From contig NW_020194558.1 of assembly GCF_002865645.1 (NCBI RefSeq), forward strand, positions 496,001-560,000: DNA of 64,000 nucleotides, in the 5' to 3' direction. The notes below the pieces were generated by a model, which ran no database searches, was not told the origin of the DNA, and saw only the letters and a program-made list of their open reading frames with translations. Origin of the DNA: Hyaloscypha bicolor E. Lineage: Eukaryota > Ascomycota > Leotiomycetes > Helotiales > Hyaloscyphaceae. Made by a program: the position numbers and the translations under genes. This document shows, piece by piece, positions 1-11,548 of the stretch. Numbering within the stretch: the first letter of the stretch is position 1; each line of letters begins with the position of its first letter.

Positions 1-982
1 CTGGTGGACCTCCTTGTGCTGCAATCTCGGCTTCTTGGAATGCGGTTGGATGGTACCAATCTGTGATGGGCATTGCGCCAAGGTCGATGTCGTAATTCGC
101 TGTCGCTGGTCCGTAGATTACTATTGGCCCAAGAACCCCATCTCCATATTGCGCTGAGAAATGCGAGTGGTACCAGGTCGTCCTAAATTGTTGTTAACAA
201 CTTCTTCAGTACCATGGACTGATTGAAAGTACCCAAATTGTGTGCAGAGAAAAGTATATGTCTTTGTCTCTCCAGGAGCAAGGGGGCACTACAAGCTTGT
301 CACTATCCGGTCAACTCTTTGAGAAAAATTCCTGTTGATACCTCTGTAATGCCATTGGTGCCATCCATATTGCAGGAGTTCGCCTGCCGAATGCCGTGCC
401 AGTGCATGCTCGTTCTGGGAGGGTTCAGCAACTTGTGCCTCGCGAATTATTTCTGCGGGACACTTACCCATTGTTCTTCAAGCTGTTTTTGACAGTGACT
501 TGTAGTGTATCACCCCAATCTATAATTTCCATTAGTAATGGCAACTACAATCTTCAGTCCCGCTCAGATACAAAACTTACTTGCAGAAATCGTAGGTCCT
601 GGATACTGGCCATTGATGGCCCTGAAGTTTTGTTAATGTCTTTTCATCCTCTCGTAAATCTGCTGGACATACATCACAAGACGAGAGTACCCATCTGGAG
701 CCAAGGTTGTGTTCGTTATCTCGAGGTGGTACTAGAAAAAGTCAGAAATCTCAATTAAGAAACCCGGGACTCTCTTACCGAAACAGTTTTGCCAGTGACT
801 GGCCATTTCGTGTCATAGTCAGTCGCAATACTGAACCCATTTCCCCAGCACTGTCTCGTAAAAGGTCCGTTTGTGCAGCTGGAATCAGCAACTTTAGTAG
901 ATGTCGATGTCTGAGAAGTCGTCGTCGTCGCTGTTGAGGCAAAGGAGGCGAGGCTTGCTAGTATAAAAGCCAGGAGTAACAT
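1..982 (-). CDS. Secreted laccase (multicopper oxidase), 3' part cut by window edge
   Basis: Blue-copper phenol oxidase, expected to be secreted and to oxidise phenolics with O2. I start at the ATG at 982 because the in-frame codon at 1003 is TTG; a hydrophobic signal peptide (MLLLAFILASLASFAS) follows. Exons by frame continuity: 779-982, 673-731, 581-621, 520-excluded then 468-519, 342-414, 233-288 and 1-182, with introns 732-778, 622-672, 520-580, 415-467, 289-341 and 183-232. The spliced reading gives the laccase entry motif CWGNGFSIATDYD, then ITNTTLAPDGYSRLVMAING, the first copper motif HWHGIRQANSCNMDGT and the second copper motif TWYHSHFSAQYGDGVLGP. All six introns are 47-61 nt and no stop interrupts the frame, so the gene looks functional. 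The remaining cupredoxin domains and the HCHIAWH-type motif lie left of the window. Family assignment is firm; the subclass (laccase versus other fungal multicopper oxidase) is inferred from the CWGNG start. Confidence 0.93.
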
Positions 983-2843
983 CTTGATTGATCTGAAGAG
1001 CAACTATTTCTTTCAATCACTCGCAATCTGAATGAGTGAATGAAACGGGAGCACGATATACTGCTTCCGAAGTGCGGAAGCTTTTCCTGCCCAGGGATCA
1101 CCCATTACCCCCCGAGGATTCCATTCTAAGAATGAGAATTGGACCGCTTGTGTGAAGCTTACTTTCAATATTCTGGCCATGTGCCATTTATCATTGGACA
1201 GCCACTCGTTCAGCTTCCCCGTTTGCAACAAGGAATAAGCACCTCACAGCTCGAGGGATGCCTGTCAATGCATCGAGGCTGACACGGGAATCAACGCCCG
1301 TGCCCCTCCAGGTCCCTCATCCCAACTTTGAGATCCATGCACATACAGGTACTTTCGTTAGGGAGATGCAACTTTGATGTAGTCATGCAGCACACTTCAA
1401 GAAGTTAAGCTTTGTGGCAGTTTGTGATAGGCACTCAGCCTCCGCTTCGGTCACTGTTTTGCGGCCCGCTACTCACACGGACAAATGCTTATGCCCAGAA
1501 TACGAGCATCCCCATAATGGCTTGAAGCTGGAGATCAGAAATCAGGGGTCGGTATGTGGAGGATGCAGCGAGACACTGAGGCGTTTGGGGCGGGAGGCTG
1601 GGAGTGGAGAGCGAAGTCGTATGACTTTCCGAGTATTGATCATGAAGGGCCGCCGGGGTACAGAATGCCTCTGATCGGGGTTCAGCCCGGCGCAAATCAT
1701 CTTCATGATAGCCTGCGGCCCTGGGTCAGATGTTAGCTTCATGTGTTCATCCTCGCGGATCATCGGAGTTGAGTTATTCCTTGCTTGAGGTGACCTGCGA
1801 AATTCCTCTTGGACGGGTCCGTGCTGGTTCTCCCCCACAACAGCCCGATCTTTTCCCCACCCCGGGAGGCTGAACAACCATAAAAAAAATCGATGTCGCA
1901 CAAGAGTGGCACAGCACCCCAGAAATAGCTCCCAATCCTAGACTTGCAAGGTCGATCGTTTGACAGCTCATGCTTATTACCCCGCAGGCCTGAGTTCCGC
2001 CGTGTTGGGCGCATTATCTTGCACCATCTATTGGCCAGAGCTCAATCTGCAAAGATCAGATAGCTGACTCCTCCAGTGGGCTGAGAAAACTTCAGACGAG
2101 ATACGAGCTCCATCGATCGCTCTGCATGAAGCCTTGCTACAGCCGTGTGGTTTTCTACCATTGATCAACTGTATTGGCGCCTTTGCGTTAAGCCAAGGAA
2201 AGGCATTATGTTGAGTATCAATTCAATATCTTGTTTTTTCTGCATAGTATGTAACTGCTGTTTCTATTTCAGGTTCACTTATTCCGTTGAGATATGCTTT
2301 GGTATGGTCTCTTCATCAGGATAATTGTTGACATTTCGATGTGCCCTCCTTGTTTGCCCGCTTTATGAAAAGTTGATCCTTGTCGAGACATGCTGGGAGC
2401 ATCCCGGATCCTTCCAGTAACCCCGACCCGCCATTCATCTGGTGCCTTGTGTTGGTCTGGTCGTATCGATATGCATGGCCACACATTAATTTGCAGGGGG
2501 CTCGAAGCCTCATTGAAGCCACAGACCAATGACGTTACCGCGTTGCCTCTGCTCTGGGCACTTTGGTTGGCCTCTTCCCGGGTCCGCTTCCTCCAGCCGC
2601 TGAGCATTGAACAACACCGTGAAAACCTATCAGCGTGGATCCTTGATGATATCAAAATCCTAGTACCATGTGCCTGTGATCTATGACCCTTGTGTCAGCC
2701 CGAGTAGCGGTTTCTGTGTACCCTGAACAGTTCCCGGGTTCCTGCCGATGTCCATTCAGTCCACCCCTCAAAATCTTCAGCAATTCAAGTCCTGAATGTT
2801 TTGAACGATTCATACTTTGCGAACAATAGTTGTACTTGTCACA
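983..2843. other. Intergenic, no gene supported
   Basis: Divergent promoter region between the laccase (-) and the secreted Ser/Thr-rich protein (+). Several open frames of 60-126 codons exist on both strands, but none has recognisable motifs, a convincing ATG context, or splice-supported extension. I see no repeat or RNA gene. Confidence 0.5.
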
Positions 2844-4363
2844 ATGCTTCGCGGCTCTATCCTGCTCCTAGCTATTGGATTTGCGGTACGAGGCGCTGCT
2901 CAATGTCAGTCATATGGGTATGATTTTGTCGACGGCGGTAGCTACTTTCAAAACATATCATCTAGCGATGATTTCACTTTCATCAGCTACTTCGAAGGTT
3001 GTGAGGGAGAAGGGTCAATCACTCCTATTCTCGTAGATCCAAACGAGAATGAGTACTTTTGCTCTGATATTGCTACAAGCCCCGACGATGCTTTATTCAC
3101 CTCGACATGGTAAGGTTTGAATGGCCAAGTAAAGGATATCAGCTAATAATCGGAAGCCCCATAACAAAGTCCGAAATGTTTTCTGGCACCTGGTACCTTG
3201 TAATCGAGGGTCCTGACTTTGCATATACAAGAACTTTCTACCTCACGGTAGATGTTCCGACGACAATCATAGTAACTTGACCCCAATTTTGAAAGAAATT
3301 TGAACTAACAACCCCCTAGGCCACTCCGACAGGTACGACTTTCGAAGGTGGTTGAACGAAAGTTGAAACTGACCTTTCTTAACAGACGTTTTTGGCTATA
3401 CTATCACCCCCAATGCTACCAGTGAGTGGGCACGAAATGACCCGTGAACGTGCAATCCTAACGTCGCCCACTAGCTGTCACGTCAAATATAACTGAGACG
3501 GATTCAACAACCTTACCAGTCAGCACAACGACCGTACCGTGTCAAACATACATCAAGTTAACAACGACAACGCCAAAGAAGGTTACAGTATATTCCACCA
3601 AAACAATAACAAGGACTCGGACCGACGGTATTTGGACAACATCGACTTCCACCGTCATCTATAGCACTGCAAGCTGCACTCTGCCGCCTTACCCGCCCAA
3701 GCATGACCAAAAACTCATTGGAAGGTTTACTCCCAAGAACTCTCCAACTAGCCGCGGCAAGCAACAATATCACCCGCGTAGGACCCCTGATAGACATGCA
3801 GCCAGAAGGTTTCCTCTAGTAGAGCGAAGCCCAGGTAAGTCAGGTGATCTATATCAGCTCTTTAGTCGAGTGACTGACAAGCAACAAGACATGGCTACGA
3901 CGACGGTAACTGAGGCTACATACACCTTTAACAGTACGACGACTGTGATACTTCCAACTCCCACTGTCACTGAGATTGGTAAGAAGTCGCTTGCGCTTTC
4001 TCCCCTTTCAGATTTTGCTGACGAAATATCTAGATGTCGTTACCACCACAAACACGATGTAAAGCCTGGTGTGAAGAATTCTAAGCCGTAAGCTAACAGC
4101 TTTAGAACACCCGCACCATGTACTGTTTGTAAGGGTATTACGATTCAAAAGAGTACGATTACGGCACCAACTCCAACACGGACACGGACTACGAGGACTT
4201 GGGTGACCGTCTGGACTACCAAAACGATCAGCATTGTGTAGGTTGCTCTCTGCTATCTTCTCAATTTAAATGTACTCATAACAAGAATAGACGAACGGAG
4301 ACGAGTGTAGTGACGCCAACTGGAACGGCGGCAGCGTGTACGAAACGAGGAGGGCATATGTAA
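2844..4363 (+). CDS. Secreted Ser/Thr-rich protein of unknown function
   Basis: Nine exons join in frame to 369 residues: 2844-3109, 3157-3271, 3320-3332, 3386-3421, 3475-3834, 3889-3978, 4034-4058, 4106-4237, 4291-4363. The start is the ATG at 2844, which opens directly into a signal peptide (MLRGSILLLAIGFAVRGAAQ). The N-terminal ~125 residues form a Cys-containing domain (YFEGCEGEG, YFCSDIA, TCPITKSEMFSGTWYLVIEG). After it come Thr/Ser tracts likely to be O-glycosylated (TTTVPCQTYIKLTTTTPKKV, RTRTDGIWTTSTSTVIYSTA), a basic linker (PRRTPDRHAARRFP, a possible Kex2-type processing site) and more Thr-rich sequence. Such proteins are common in Pezizomycotina secretomes and may be wall-associated. 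I do not know a defined function. One 13-nt exon (3320-3332) is unusually small but is needed for phase. Confidence 0.72.
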
Positions 4364-5738
4364 AACATCCAGGTCGGGGGAACTGTCTACGATTTACAAA
4401 ATGATGATCAAATGAGTGAAGGCAAAGCGCAGAGGAGACGTAAAGAATTCCTCATGACTAATTAAAGATCCATCCCTTGCTCGCTGGTAACCATGTTTTC
4501 TCCCCCCGCTGTGCCTCGCCAGCTATGATCTAAATTCGAACCAGAATTAGGCAGAGATCAGAGGCAAAGCTCTCGGAGTTCTTTTTTCTTTTTCTTCTTC
4601 AAATTATGCCCTACATAGAGCAAGAGTGATTAATAGTTAGCATCTCGAAGTTCTCCACTGATCGAAGCGAACTGCCTTCTGGCCCCGGCATCGCGACTCG
4701 ATAATGCATGCTGAGGATCAGTAAATCTGCTCTCAGAAAGGACGGCGAGCGACTTAGCTAATATTCATTCTTATCTAATCTTACATATTCACTGCTCCAA
4801 TTCACACTGTTTTGTAATTTATGCAACGGGGCGAGACCCGAACTATATGCTTGGCTGGGAGCCTTAGCCAAGTCACATGATCACGGACTGGCCGTAGTCA
4901 TGTGACGTGTCCCTTTGATTAATGGAGCAACCACGCGTCACTCAGGGCGCTCGGATGTCCCAAGGAACACGGTTTTCATTTCTCTCCTTTTCTTTTTCTT
5001 CTCTCCTTAGAGAATTCTACTTAATTAATCAAACCACTAGTCTTCTTTGCACAAAGGCCTGGCCTGTGACAAAGAGAACTACAGGGACGCCAATAAAACA
5101 CCTCACCGCCTTGCTTTAAGAGTCCAAATTGCGGATAGTCAGATGCTCAATTCGTACTGTCCGGTGACGCGTCTGGTCTGTTATCAAGACATTTTTTGTT
5201 GTCAAATTTCCATACATTATCCCCGAGGCCAGAGTGAGAGCAGATCTTCCTCGGCATTTAGAGTTGAATATATGCACATTTTCGTTATGTCGCAGTCAAC
5301 TGGACGGTTCACTGAAATTCGCTCCGTTTAGCGGAAAGTCATATTGACAAACTCCGTGTCATCTAGTCACAGCTGTGCTGGCTTTATGGGGCGCATGTGG
5401 AAGATGTGGGGAGTATATACCTACTCCTGAAGTGCGAAAGTGCTGAGGCTGATGATGGTGGTTCTTCCTCTTTATGTCCCTTTTGGGGTTCGTACTGTAC
5501 GAAAGCGTGGGGAAAAGTGGGGGGTTTGGTTCCTGCCGTTTTAGGTTTTAGTGTGATGGACTGGCCTGGATCCAGGAACCTCACAGGGGCGATAACGCCT
5601 CCAAGCCCCTGCCGCGGTGCCGAGGATTGCTGTGCCGCCAGGCAGTCGTCCGAGTACGAGTACCAGTACTTAACTTCGACGACGGACAACTGCAAAACTT
5701 AGCCCTGATCTCGTTCTCACAACAATCTGTGGCACACC
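4364..5738. other. Intergenic, promoter of the aminopeptidase gene
   Basis: No gene supported. The sequence holds an imperfect palindrome around 4873-4909 (cacatgatcac / gtcatgtgacgtg) and pyrimidine-rich tracts near 4975-5010. Open frames here lack motifs and overlap each other on both strands. Confidence 0.45.
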
Positions 5739-7335
5739 ATGTTGCGCTCCGCCCTCGTGCTTCTTTTAAGCACTCAGTTTGCCCTCGGCGCTTCATTCCA
5801 GGACAAACAAGCGGTCCTCGTGCAATCTCCAGAGCTCCCAATTGCAAATGCACAGGCCGAGCACGTTGTGGACGAGGCAATCCTTGCAGCGCTCAAGACG
5901 CATTTTGACCCTGTTGCTGCACTACTTTCCCTCCAGCCCGAACTTGCAGCGGATCTCGCCCAAGAACGACTCTTGCATGTCGTTGGTGAGCAGAAGCCGG
6001 AATGGATGACGGAAGGAGATAAGCTGCGTCTGCGCAGACGCGGGAAGAAGTTCGTGGATATCACGGACCATGAAGAGTCCTATGCCCAGCAGGTGGGCAT
6101 CTTGTCCGGTAAAGCTAGTGAGAGCCTCCTCAGCTCAGTCAAGGTGCTTTTGTTCACGCTGTTGCAGATCTCCCCGACTTGAGGCACCAGGGCCTTATTA
6201 AGCCTCTCTTCTCGCATGTCTCGACGCAAAGAATGCACGATGTGCTCAAACACATGACGGGGTACTACAATCGGTACTATGGAGGTACTTATGGCGCACT
6301 GAGTGCCGAATGGCTGCACGACCACATTGCCAAGGTATGCTTCTCCTCTCCAACTTAGCCTAGCACTGAGAAAGAGAAGGCACTGACCGAGTCGTGTCAC
6401 AGATCATCAACGACTCTCCATTCGGCACCCACATCTCGCTCGAATACTTCACGCACCCTTTCCCCCAGTCCTCCATCATCGCGCGCTTCGAACCAAAGAT
6501 CCGCAACTTTTCTCATCCGCTGACGATTCTCGGCGCGCACCAGGACTCTGCAAACTACCTCTTCCCTCTCCTTCCCGCACCGGGCGCGGACGACGACTGC
6601 TCCGGCACTGTCAGCATCCTTGAAGCATTCCGAATCTTGGCCGAGAGTGGTTACACACCCAAAAATGGACCGGTTGAATTCCACTGGTATGCGGCTGAGG
6701 AAGGTGGATTGTTGGGTAGCCAGGCGATTGCGAGGTACAAGAAAGAATCGGGAGCTTCCATTGGGGCTATGATGGAGTTTGTAAGTCCTCTGAAACCAAC
6801 CTCATCTTCGCAATCAATGGCACTAATAGTCTAAAAAGGATATGACCGCCTTTATTGCCCGCAACGCAACTGAATCCATCGGGTTCATAAAGACCCAGGC
6901 GGACGAGGCGCTTACGAACTGGACATTGAAGCTGAGCAAGGAATACATCTCGATTCCCTCTGATATATACGAGCTAGCGGCGTAGGTTCACAACTTCCAA
7001 TCTCGTTTTGACATAGGCAGTTGACGAAGTAGTAACGCTGGCTCGGACTACATGTCCTATACCAAACTCAACTATCCTGCTGCGTTCGCATCAGAGGGCG
7101 ACCCACTGGCACAGGGTGGGTTCCCCGGTGATATGGATCCGTACGTGCATGGGGTGAACGACACGATGGATGTCGATGACGATACAGGCTTCTTCTCTCT
7201 CGACGTAAGTTAAGTCTCATTCCTATATTTGTTTGGAAAGTTGTTAAGATTGGCTGGCAGCACATGGCACGATTCTCGGAGCTCGCGATCGCCTTTGCTG
7301 TGGAGCAAGGCGGGTGGGACAATAGCTGGCGGTGA
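5739..7335 (+). CDS. Secreted M28 leucine aminopeptidase-like protein
   Basis: Zinc exopeptidase removing N-terminal residues outside the cell. Six exons give 434 aa: 5739-6108, 6168-6334, 6403-6780, 6839-6981, 7033-7204, 7261-7335. The ATG at 5739 begins a signal peptide (MLRSALVLLLSTQFALGASF); a propeptide-like segment follows to about residue 100. All M28 zinc-site motifs are visible in order: GAHQDS (His near 225), GADDDCSG (bridging Asp), the catalytic/ligand pair AAEEGG, MEFDMTAF across the 6781-6838 intron, and the last ligand in YVHGVNDTMD. YYGGTYG and FASEGDPL are also typical of the fungal LAP group. Length fits the family (about 380-430 aa with propeptide). It converges on the Zn2Cys6 gene, with 317 bp between stops. 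Nothing suggests inactivation. Confidence 0.92.
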
Positions 7336-7652
7336 ACTAGCCCACTCGAGGCTATTTGCTCTAAGAACTGCCTTCAAATTTATAGAATTTCTATTGGTTT
7401 TGCCCGAGAGCACATATCGCATCTCGGAAGTTTACCCGTACCTTACAATCTTCAGGTTGAGTCAGGATATATCCAAGATGGATCAAGGTTAATTCATCTT
7501 GCTTTCATTCGATCAAGTTTTCAATGTCAGCAGGTCTGGTCATGAAGTAAATGTTCGAAGCGTGGCTAGAACATTGATCGCTCCCAGCAATGTTCCAGGA
7601 ATTTTGGACATCCGATTATTATTGGTGTAGCACTTTCCACTTCCACAGAGAT

Positions 7653-9321
7653 TCAAACCACCAATACAGTTTGACCCTGCTCCTCAGCTCTCAGCATCCT
7701 CTCACCCAGCTCCGCAACCTTCACTGCATCCCACACAACCTCAATCCTCCCCTCCGCCAACCTCAAAATTCGAATAGCCTCTTCCCTTATCCCTCGATTC
7801 CGACAAATCATAACCGCAATAAACAACGCCGGGACCACCCCACAGTCAAACCCAAACGTCTTCTTGAACCGATGATCCAGCACCACGCGTCTCGTCAAGT
7901 CGAGAATCTCTCTTGCTTCGACTTCAAACAGCTCTTTCGGACGCTTGTCAATCTTCAGACATACTCTCTGAACGGAGATATCCGTGCCTAGAGCAAGGCA
8001 GCGCAGCGTCGCTGCGCCGATGAAATTTTTATCATCAGGACGCAGGGCGGCGTCGAAGAGCGGCTGGAAGCTTCGGTACCATTGTTGTAGCTGCGAGCCT
8101 AGGATCTCATAAACGCTTTCTGACACCGGGCACGCGAATTTGTCACCGTACATGAATGTATCTGTCAGATGGGAGAGGTACGGCATAGCTCTGAATTGGA
8201 AGTGCTCTAGGTAACCCTTTGCCTCGACGAGGTCGCGGAACGAAGGAGGCATGTATAAATGCTCATCGATGTACGTGATATCAAGGAAGCTGTAGCGCGG
8301 CCGGTAAGGATCGCCGAGTATACTCGACATAATGGTGTTATCGAGACGGACGAAGATCTCCAGTACTTCGTCCTCGAGACCCGGGATCGAGGACAGCCGC
8401 CGGATCTGTGAGTATTTCCGACTCGAGGTGTCGAGCCGCTTTTTCATCATCTTTAATGTGGCTTTGGCGTGCTCAACTGCTTGCTCGGGATTCCCGTGCA
8501 TCGACTCGAAGCTGAAGATTAGCAGGGAGGCGATCAGCATCGTGCGGATGGTTTCTAGGTCGTTGGAAGAGGCGACCATCTCGCGCATGCTGCGGAGCGC
8601 TTGTCCGTATTTGATCACCGCGAACTCTCGATGTTTTTCCCTTGCCCCAAAAGGGGATTTGGATTTCCCGAGCGCAGCGATGGCGACTGTGAGGTAGCGC
8701 AGGGTAGGCGAGTCGTTGCAGGCTTGTAGGACAACGTAGTTCCAGCACTTAGTTGGAACGTGCCCCGCCAGGTCGTGGACTACCTCGTCCCGGAAATAGA
8801 GCCAGTATTGATACTCTTCCTGGTCTCTAAAAAGGGCTGTCATTGGCAGTATGGAAATGTGTAGCGGGCAGCTGTGGCTTGGCAGGAGGCGTTTCTTGGC
8901 GGAAGAAGCAGGGGCGGGAGGCTTCAAATAGCCATTGCATGAAACGCCGAACTTTGTACATCTCTGGCAGCTTGGCTTCGTTTCGTCGCATTTGACTCTC
9001 CGTAGTCTGCGGTCCCGTCAGCGAAGATGCCCATTTTGCGATGAACTCGCATGACCGCGTCAAATGCTGGCGAGGGATAGGAGAGAGCACTTGGGGGGAA
9101 TTTGGAGAGACTCACTTGCAAGTCCTACATCCATTTCTGGTCTTGGGTTTCTTCGCCCGCACCCGATTGATCTTTTCTGGATAAACCTTCACCCGTTTGC
9201 TCGTCTGACCGGACGACTGGGATTCGCCTGACGAGGATGTTGCGCCCTCGTGTCCGGCTGCTCCCTCCGCCATCCGTGAACGTCGAGGTTCGGCATGTTT
9301 GTTGCTGAAGCTAACGTCCAT
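7653..9321 (-). CDS. Zn2Cys6 fungal transcription factor (copy 1)
   Basis: Nuclear zinc-cluster regulator, 519 aa from exons 9116-9321 and 7653-9006 (intron 9007-9115). The upstream in-frame codon at 9351 is TTG, so I choose the ATG at 9321. The zinc cluster is split by the intron directly after CRTCK: six cysteines at about 65, 68, 75, 82, 85 and 92 with spacing C-x2-C-x6-C-x6-C-x2-C-x6-C (CRTCKLRRVKCDETKPSC then QRC, VSC). A basic stretch before it (RVRAKKPKTRN) may serve as nuclear signal. The remainder matches the 'fungal specific TF domain 2' style seen in many Pezizomycotina regulators (YWLYFRDEVVHDLAGHVPTK, NYVVLQACNDSP). A paralogue with the same intron position lies at 28899-30898. 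Target genes cannot be read from sequence. Confidence 0.88.
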
Positions 9322-10186
9322 CTGAGACGTATTAGAAGGACGTTGGAACAAGATGAAGAAAGTATGTCCTTTGTAAGGCTGGCTCGAGGCTGAGAAGGTT
9401 AGACAGAAGTGAGATCTGGGTTAGGTTTGGTCCCCACTCGTGTTAGTGCTTATGGACAGGGGCTCGGTTGTTGTACCGCTGACCAATCAAAACATCTGAT
9501 TTTTGAGAGGCACGTGAGCGCTATTCTCTTCTCAGTTTCGTCGTCAATGCTACTTCAAACATCCAAATTCTCAGCAGTCATCTTCATCCCTTCAAACTCA
9601 TCAATCAACAAACCTCTCTAACTCCATTGTTCCCGATTAGCTCAATGACATTCTACCTTGCTCCAGGCTCAAGTCATGGGGTCAGGACTCTCGTGAAACG
9701 AAAACGCTCTGTTCCTCCCTGTCCGGACTCGACTAGCCCTCTCCCAACACATCTCGCAAAAGAGCACCGTTTCTAATCAAGGTCATACACTCCAGGCATA
9801 ATCCCGCTACAAAATGGCTATTCGACTCCCGCGATCTAAAGTCCGAGGAAGATGCATGAGAACAGGCCGTCTTTGAGGCTGAAACCTTAAGCCCCTCAAC
9901 CAGGTAGCGATCGAAGATCATACAACGCGATAAGATCAGATGTAGCCAAGAGCTTGATGCGCCTTGGCTTTCCTTATCGTCGGAGCTGGTTCCCACACTC
10001 TGACTGAAACGAGCTCCTTTTCTCGGTATGAGGGAATGTCATGAGGAGTCCGGGCTTGAGGTCTGGACTCCCCCGTGATCTGGGCCGGATCTTATATGAT
10101 GATCAGATATTTCCCAGTGGGACAGTCGGTGATCTTTTTGGCTGTTGTGTCGTCACAATATTAAGTTAAGTTGGAGAACCATCAAG
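9322..10186. other. Intergenic between regulator and SET gene
   Basis: Divergent upstream region. An open minus frame of 87 codons (9733-9996) has GTG rather than ATG at its head and no family signature, so I do not call it. Confidence 0.45.
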
Positions 10187-11548
10187 ATGTTGGTCCCTTC
10201 AGTAATTCTAACTTTTGCTTTCTCATACGTCGTTGATGCTGGCTATTCATTCGATATTACACCTGCATATCAATCCCCGCTCAATGAGCTATCACCAAAC
10301 GCTTTCTGCCCTCTCAAAGATGTTTTCCCATCGAAATTGAGAGCGCATGCTTATTCAGAGACATGCTCACATCACCACGACGACCATGTGCTCCAAAATA
10401 ATATTTCTTCGGCTTTCTTCGACCCCTCCAGAGACCCTTGGACTATTGCGCCAACATGCCTGCCCAATACGTCCGACGATGAGAGATTCTGCGCCTTCAC
10501 GTCCCAGAGCTTCTGGGGCGGCAGAGGAATCACCACCCTAACAAAGTCGTCCATCGCTCGCGAGATAGCCCAACTCCCCGCTTTCACTGAACCTACGAAT
10601 AAAGCCTCCTCCCTCTCCGAAAACGACACTCGCGACCCTCCCTTCTACGTCACCGCCATCCCAGGCCGAGGAATGGGCCTCATCGCAAACGGCACAATTG
10701 AACGAGGCGATCTAATCAAAGCCCACGCGGGCGTAGCAATCTTCCACAACGACTGCGTCGACAAATCCTTCGACGACTACCTCCCCCACAAAGAAGCCCT
10801 CACGAAGCTCGCCGTCAACCAACTTCCACCTCCAACCCGCGACCTCTTCCTTTCCATGGCCGCACACAACGAGTCCGAAGAACCGTACATCGAGAAAATA
10901 TATACGAATACATTTGGCGAGGATTTTGGGGAGGAGGAGCACTCGCTCGTGGTGCCCGAGACGGCTAGGATGAACCATGATTGTCGGCCCAATGCGATGT
11001 ATTATTTTGACTGGAACACGTTGGTACACTACACGCATGCTTCGAGGAGGATTTATGCTGGGGAGGAGATCACGATTACGTATATCGATCCTTTACAGAC
11101 GAGGTTGAGGAGGAGGGCAGCGATCAAGAGTTCGTGGGGCTTTGATTGCAGCTGCAGCTTGTGTTCGGCTGAGAATCACTTTATCCGCGAGTCGGATCGA
11201 CGGGTTATAGAGATCAATAGGATCAGCAAAATCTTGGATGAGGTGGTGAGCCAGAATGAGACGGAGAGGGAGGCGGCGAGGAAACACGTTTCGGCTGCGG
11301 CGGAGATGGCGGACTTGTTGGTTAGCTTGTATGAGCAGGAGAGGCTGCATGCTGGTATTGCAGATGGATATAGATTGGCGGCGCTAGTCTACGCAAGTAT
11401 TGGGAATGAGTGGAGGGCCGTGAAATGGGCAATGATGGCTGCTGATATTGGGCTCATCCATGATGGGCCCGAGGACGAGGGTGTCCTTGATGTGAGAAGA
11501 CTATTGCTTGCGCCGAGGCAACATTGGAGTTGGGCTGTAAATTTATGA
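10187..11548 (+). CDS. SET-domain protein with N-terminal signal peptide
   Basis: Single-exon gene, 453 aa. The frame is open further upstream from a TTG at 10145, but the first ATG (10187) starts a clean hydrophobic leader, MLVPSVILTFAFSYVVDAG, so I take that start. SET-domain motifs are visible: GRGMGLIANG near residue 160, RMNHDCRPNAMYY near 261 (the NHxCxPN knot motif), GEEITITYIDP near 291, and a post-SET cysteine cluster FDCSCSLCSA near 320. This is the SMYD/SET5-like layout without an obvious MYND finger. SET enzymes methylate lysines, usually in nucleus or cytosol. A secretory leader is therefore odd, and the substrate is unknown. The middle of residues 40-110 is Cys/His containing and unrecognised. 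Confidence 0.85.
   Translation: MLVPSVILTFAFSYVVDAGYSFDITPAYQSPLNELSPNAFCPLKDVFPSKLRAHAYSETCSHHHDDHVLQNNISSAFFDPSRDPWTIAPTCLPNTSDDERFCAFTSQSFWGGRGITTLTKSSIAREIAQLPAFTEPTNKASSLSENDTRDPPFYVTAIPGRGMGLIANGTIERGDLIKAHAGVAIFHNDCVDKSFDDYLPHKEALTKLAVNQLPPPTRDLFLSMAAHNESEEPYIEKIYTNTFGEDFGEEEHSLVVPETARMNHDCRPNAMYYFDWNTLVHYTHASRRIYAGEEITITYIDPLQTRLRRRAAIKSSWGFDCSCSLCSAENHFIRESDRRVIEINRISKILDEVVSQNETEREAARKHVSAAAEMADLLVSLYEQERLHAGIADGYRLAALVYASIGNEWRAVKWAMMAADIGLIHDGPEDEGVLDVRRLLLAPRQHWSWAVNL

Noticed and set aside
1489..1901. Overlapping minus frames of 68-119 codons upstream of the secreted protein
   Set aside because: No motif, no splice support, frames overlap each other and the opposite strand.
9322..9351. 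Longer start for the first Zn2Cys6 protein
   Set aside because: Codon at 9351 is TTG; first ATG is 9321.
10145..10186. Longer N-terminus for the SET protein
   Set aside because: The frame's first codon there is TTG, and the first ATG at 10187 starts a proper signal peptide.
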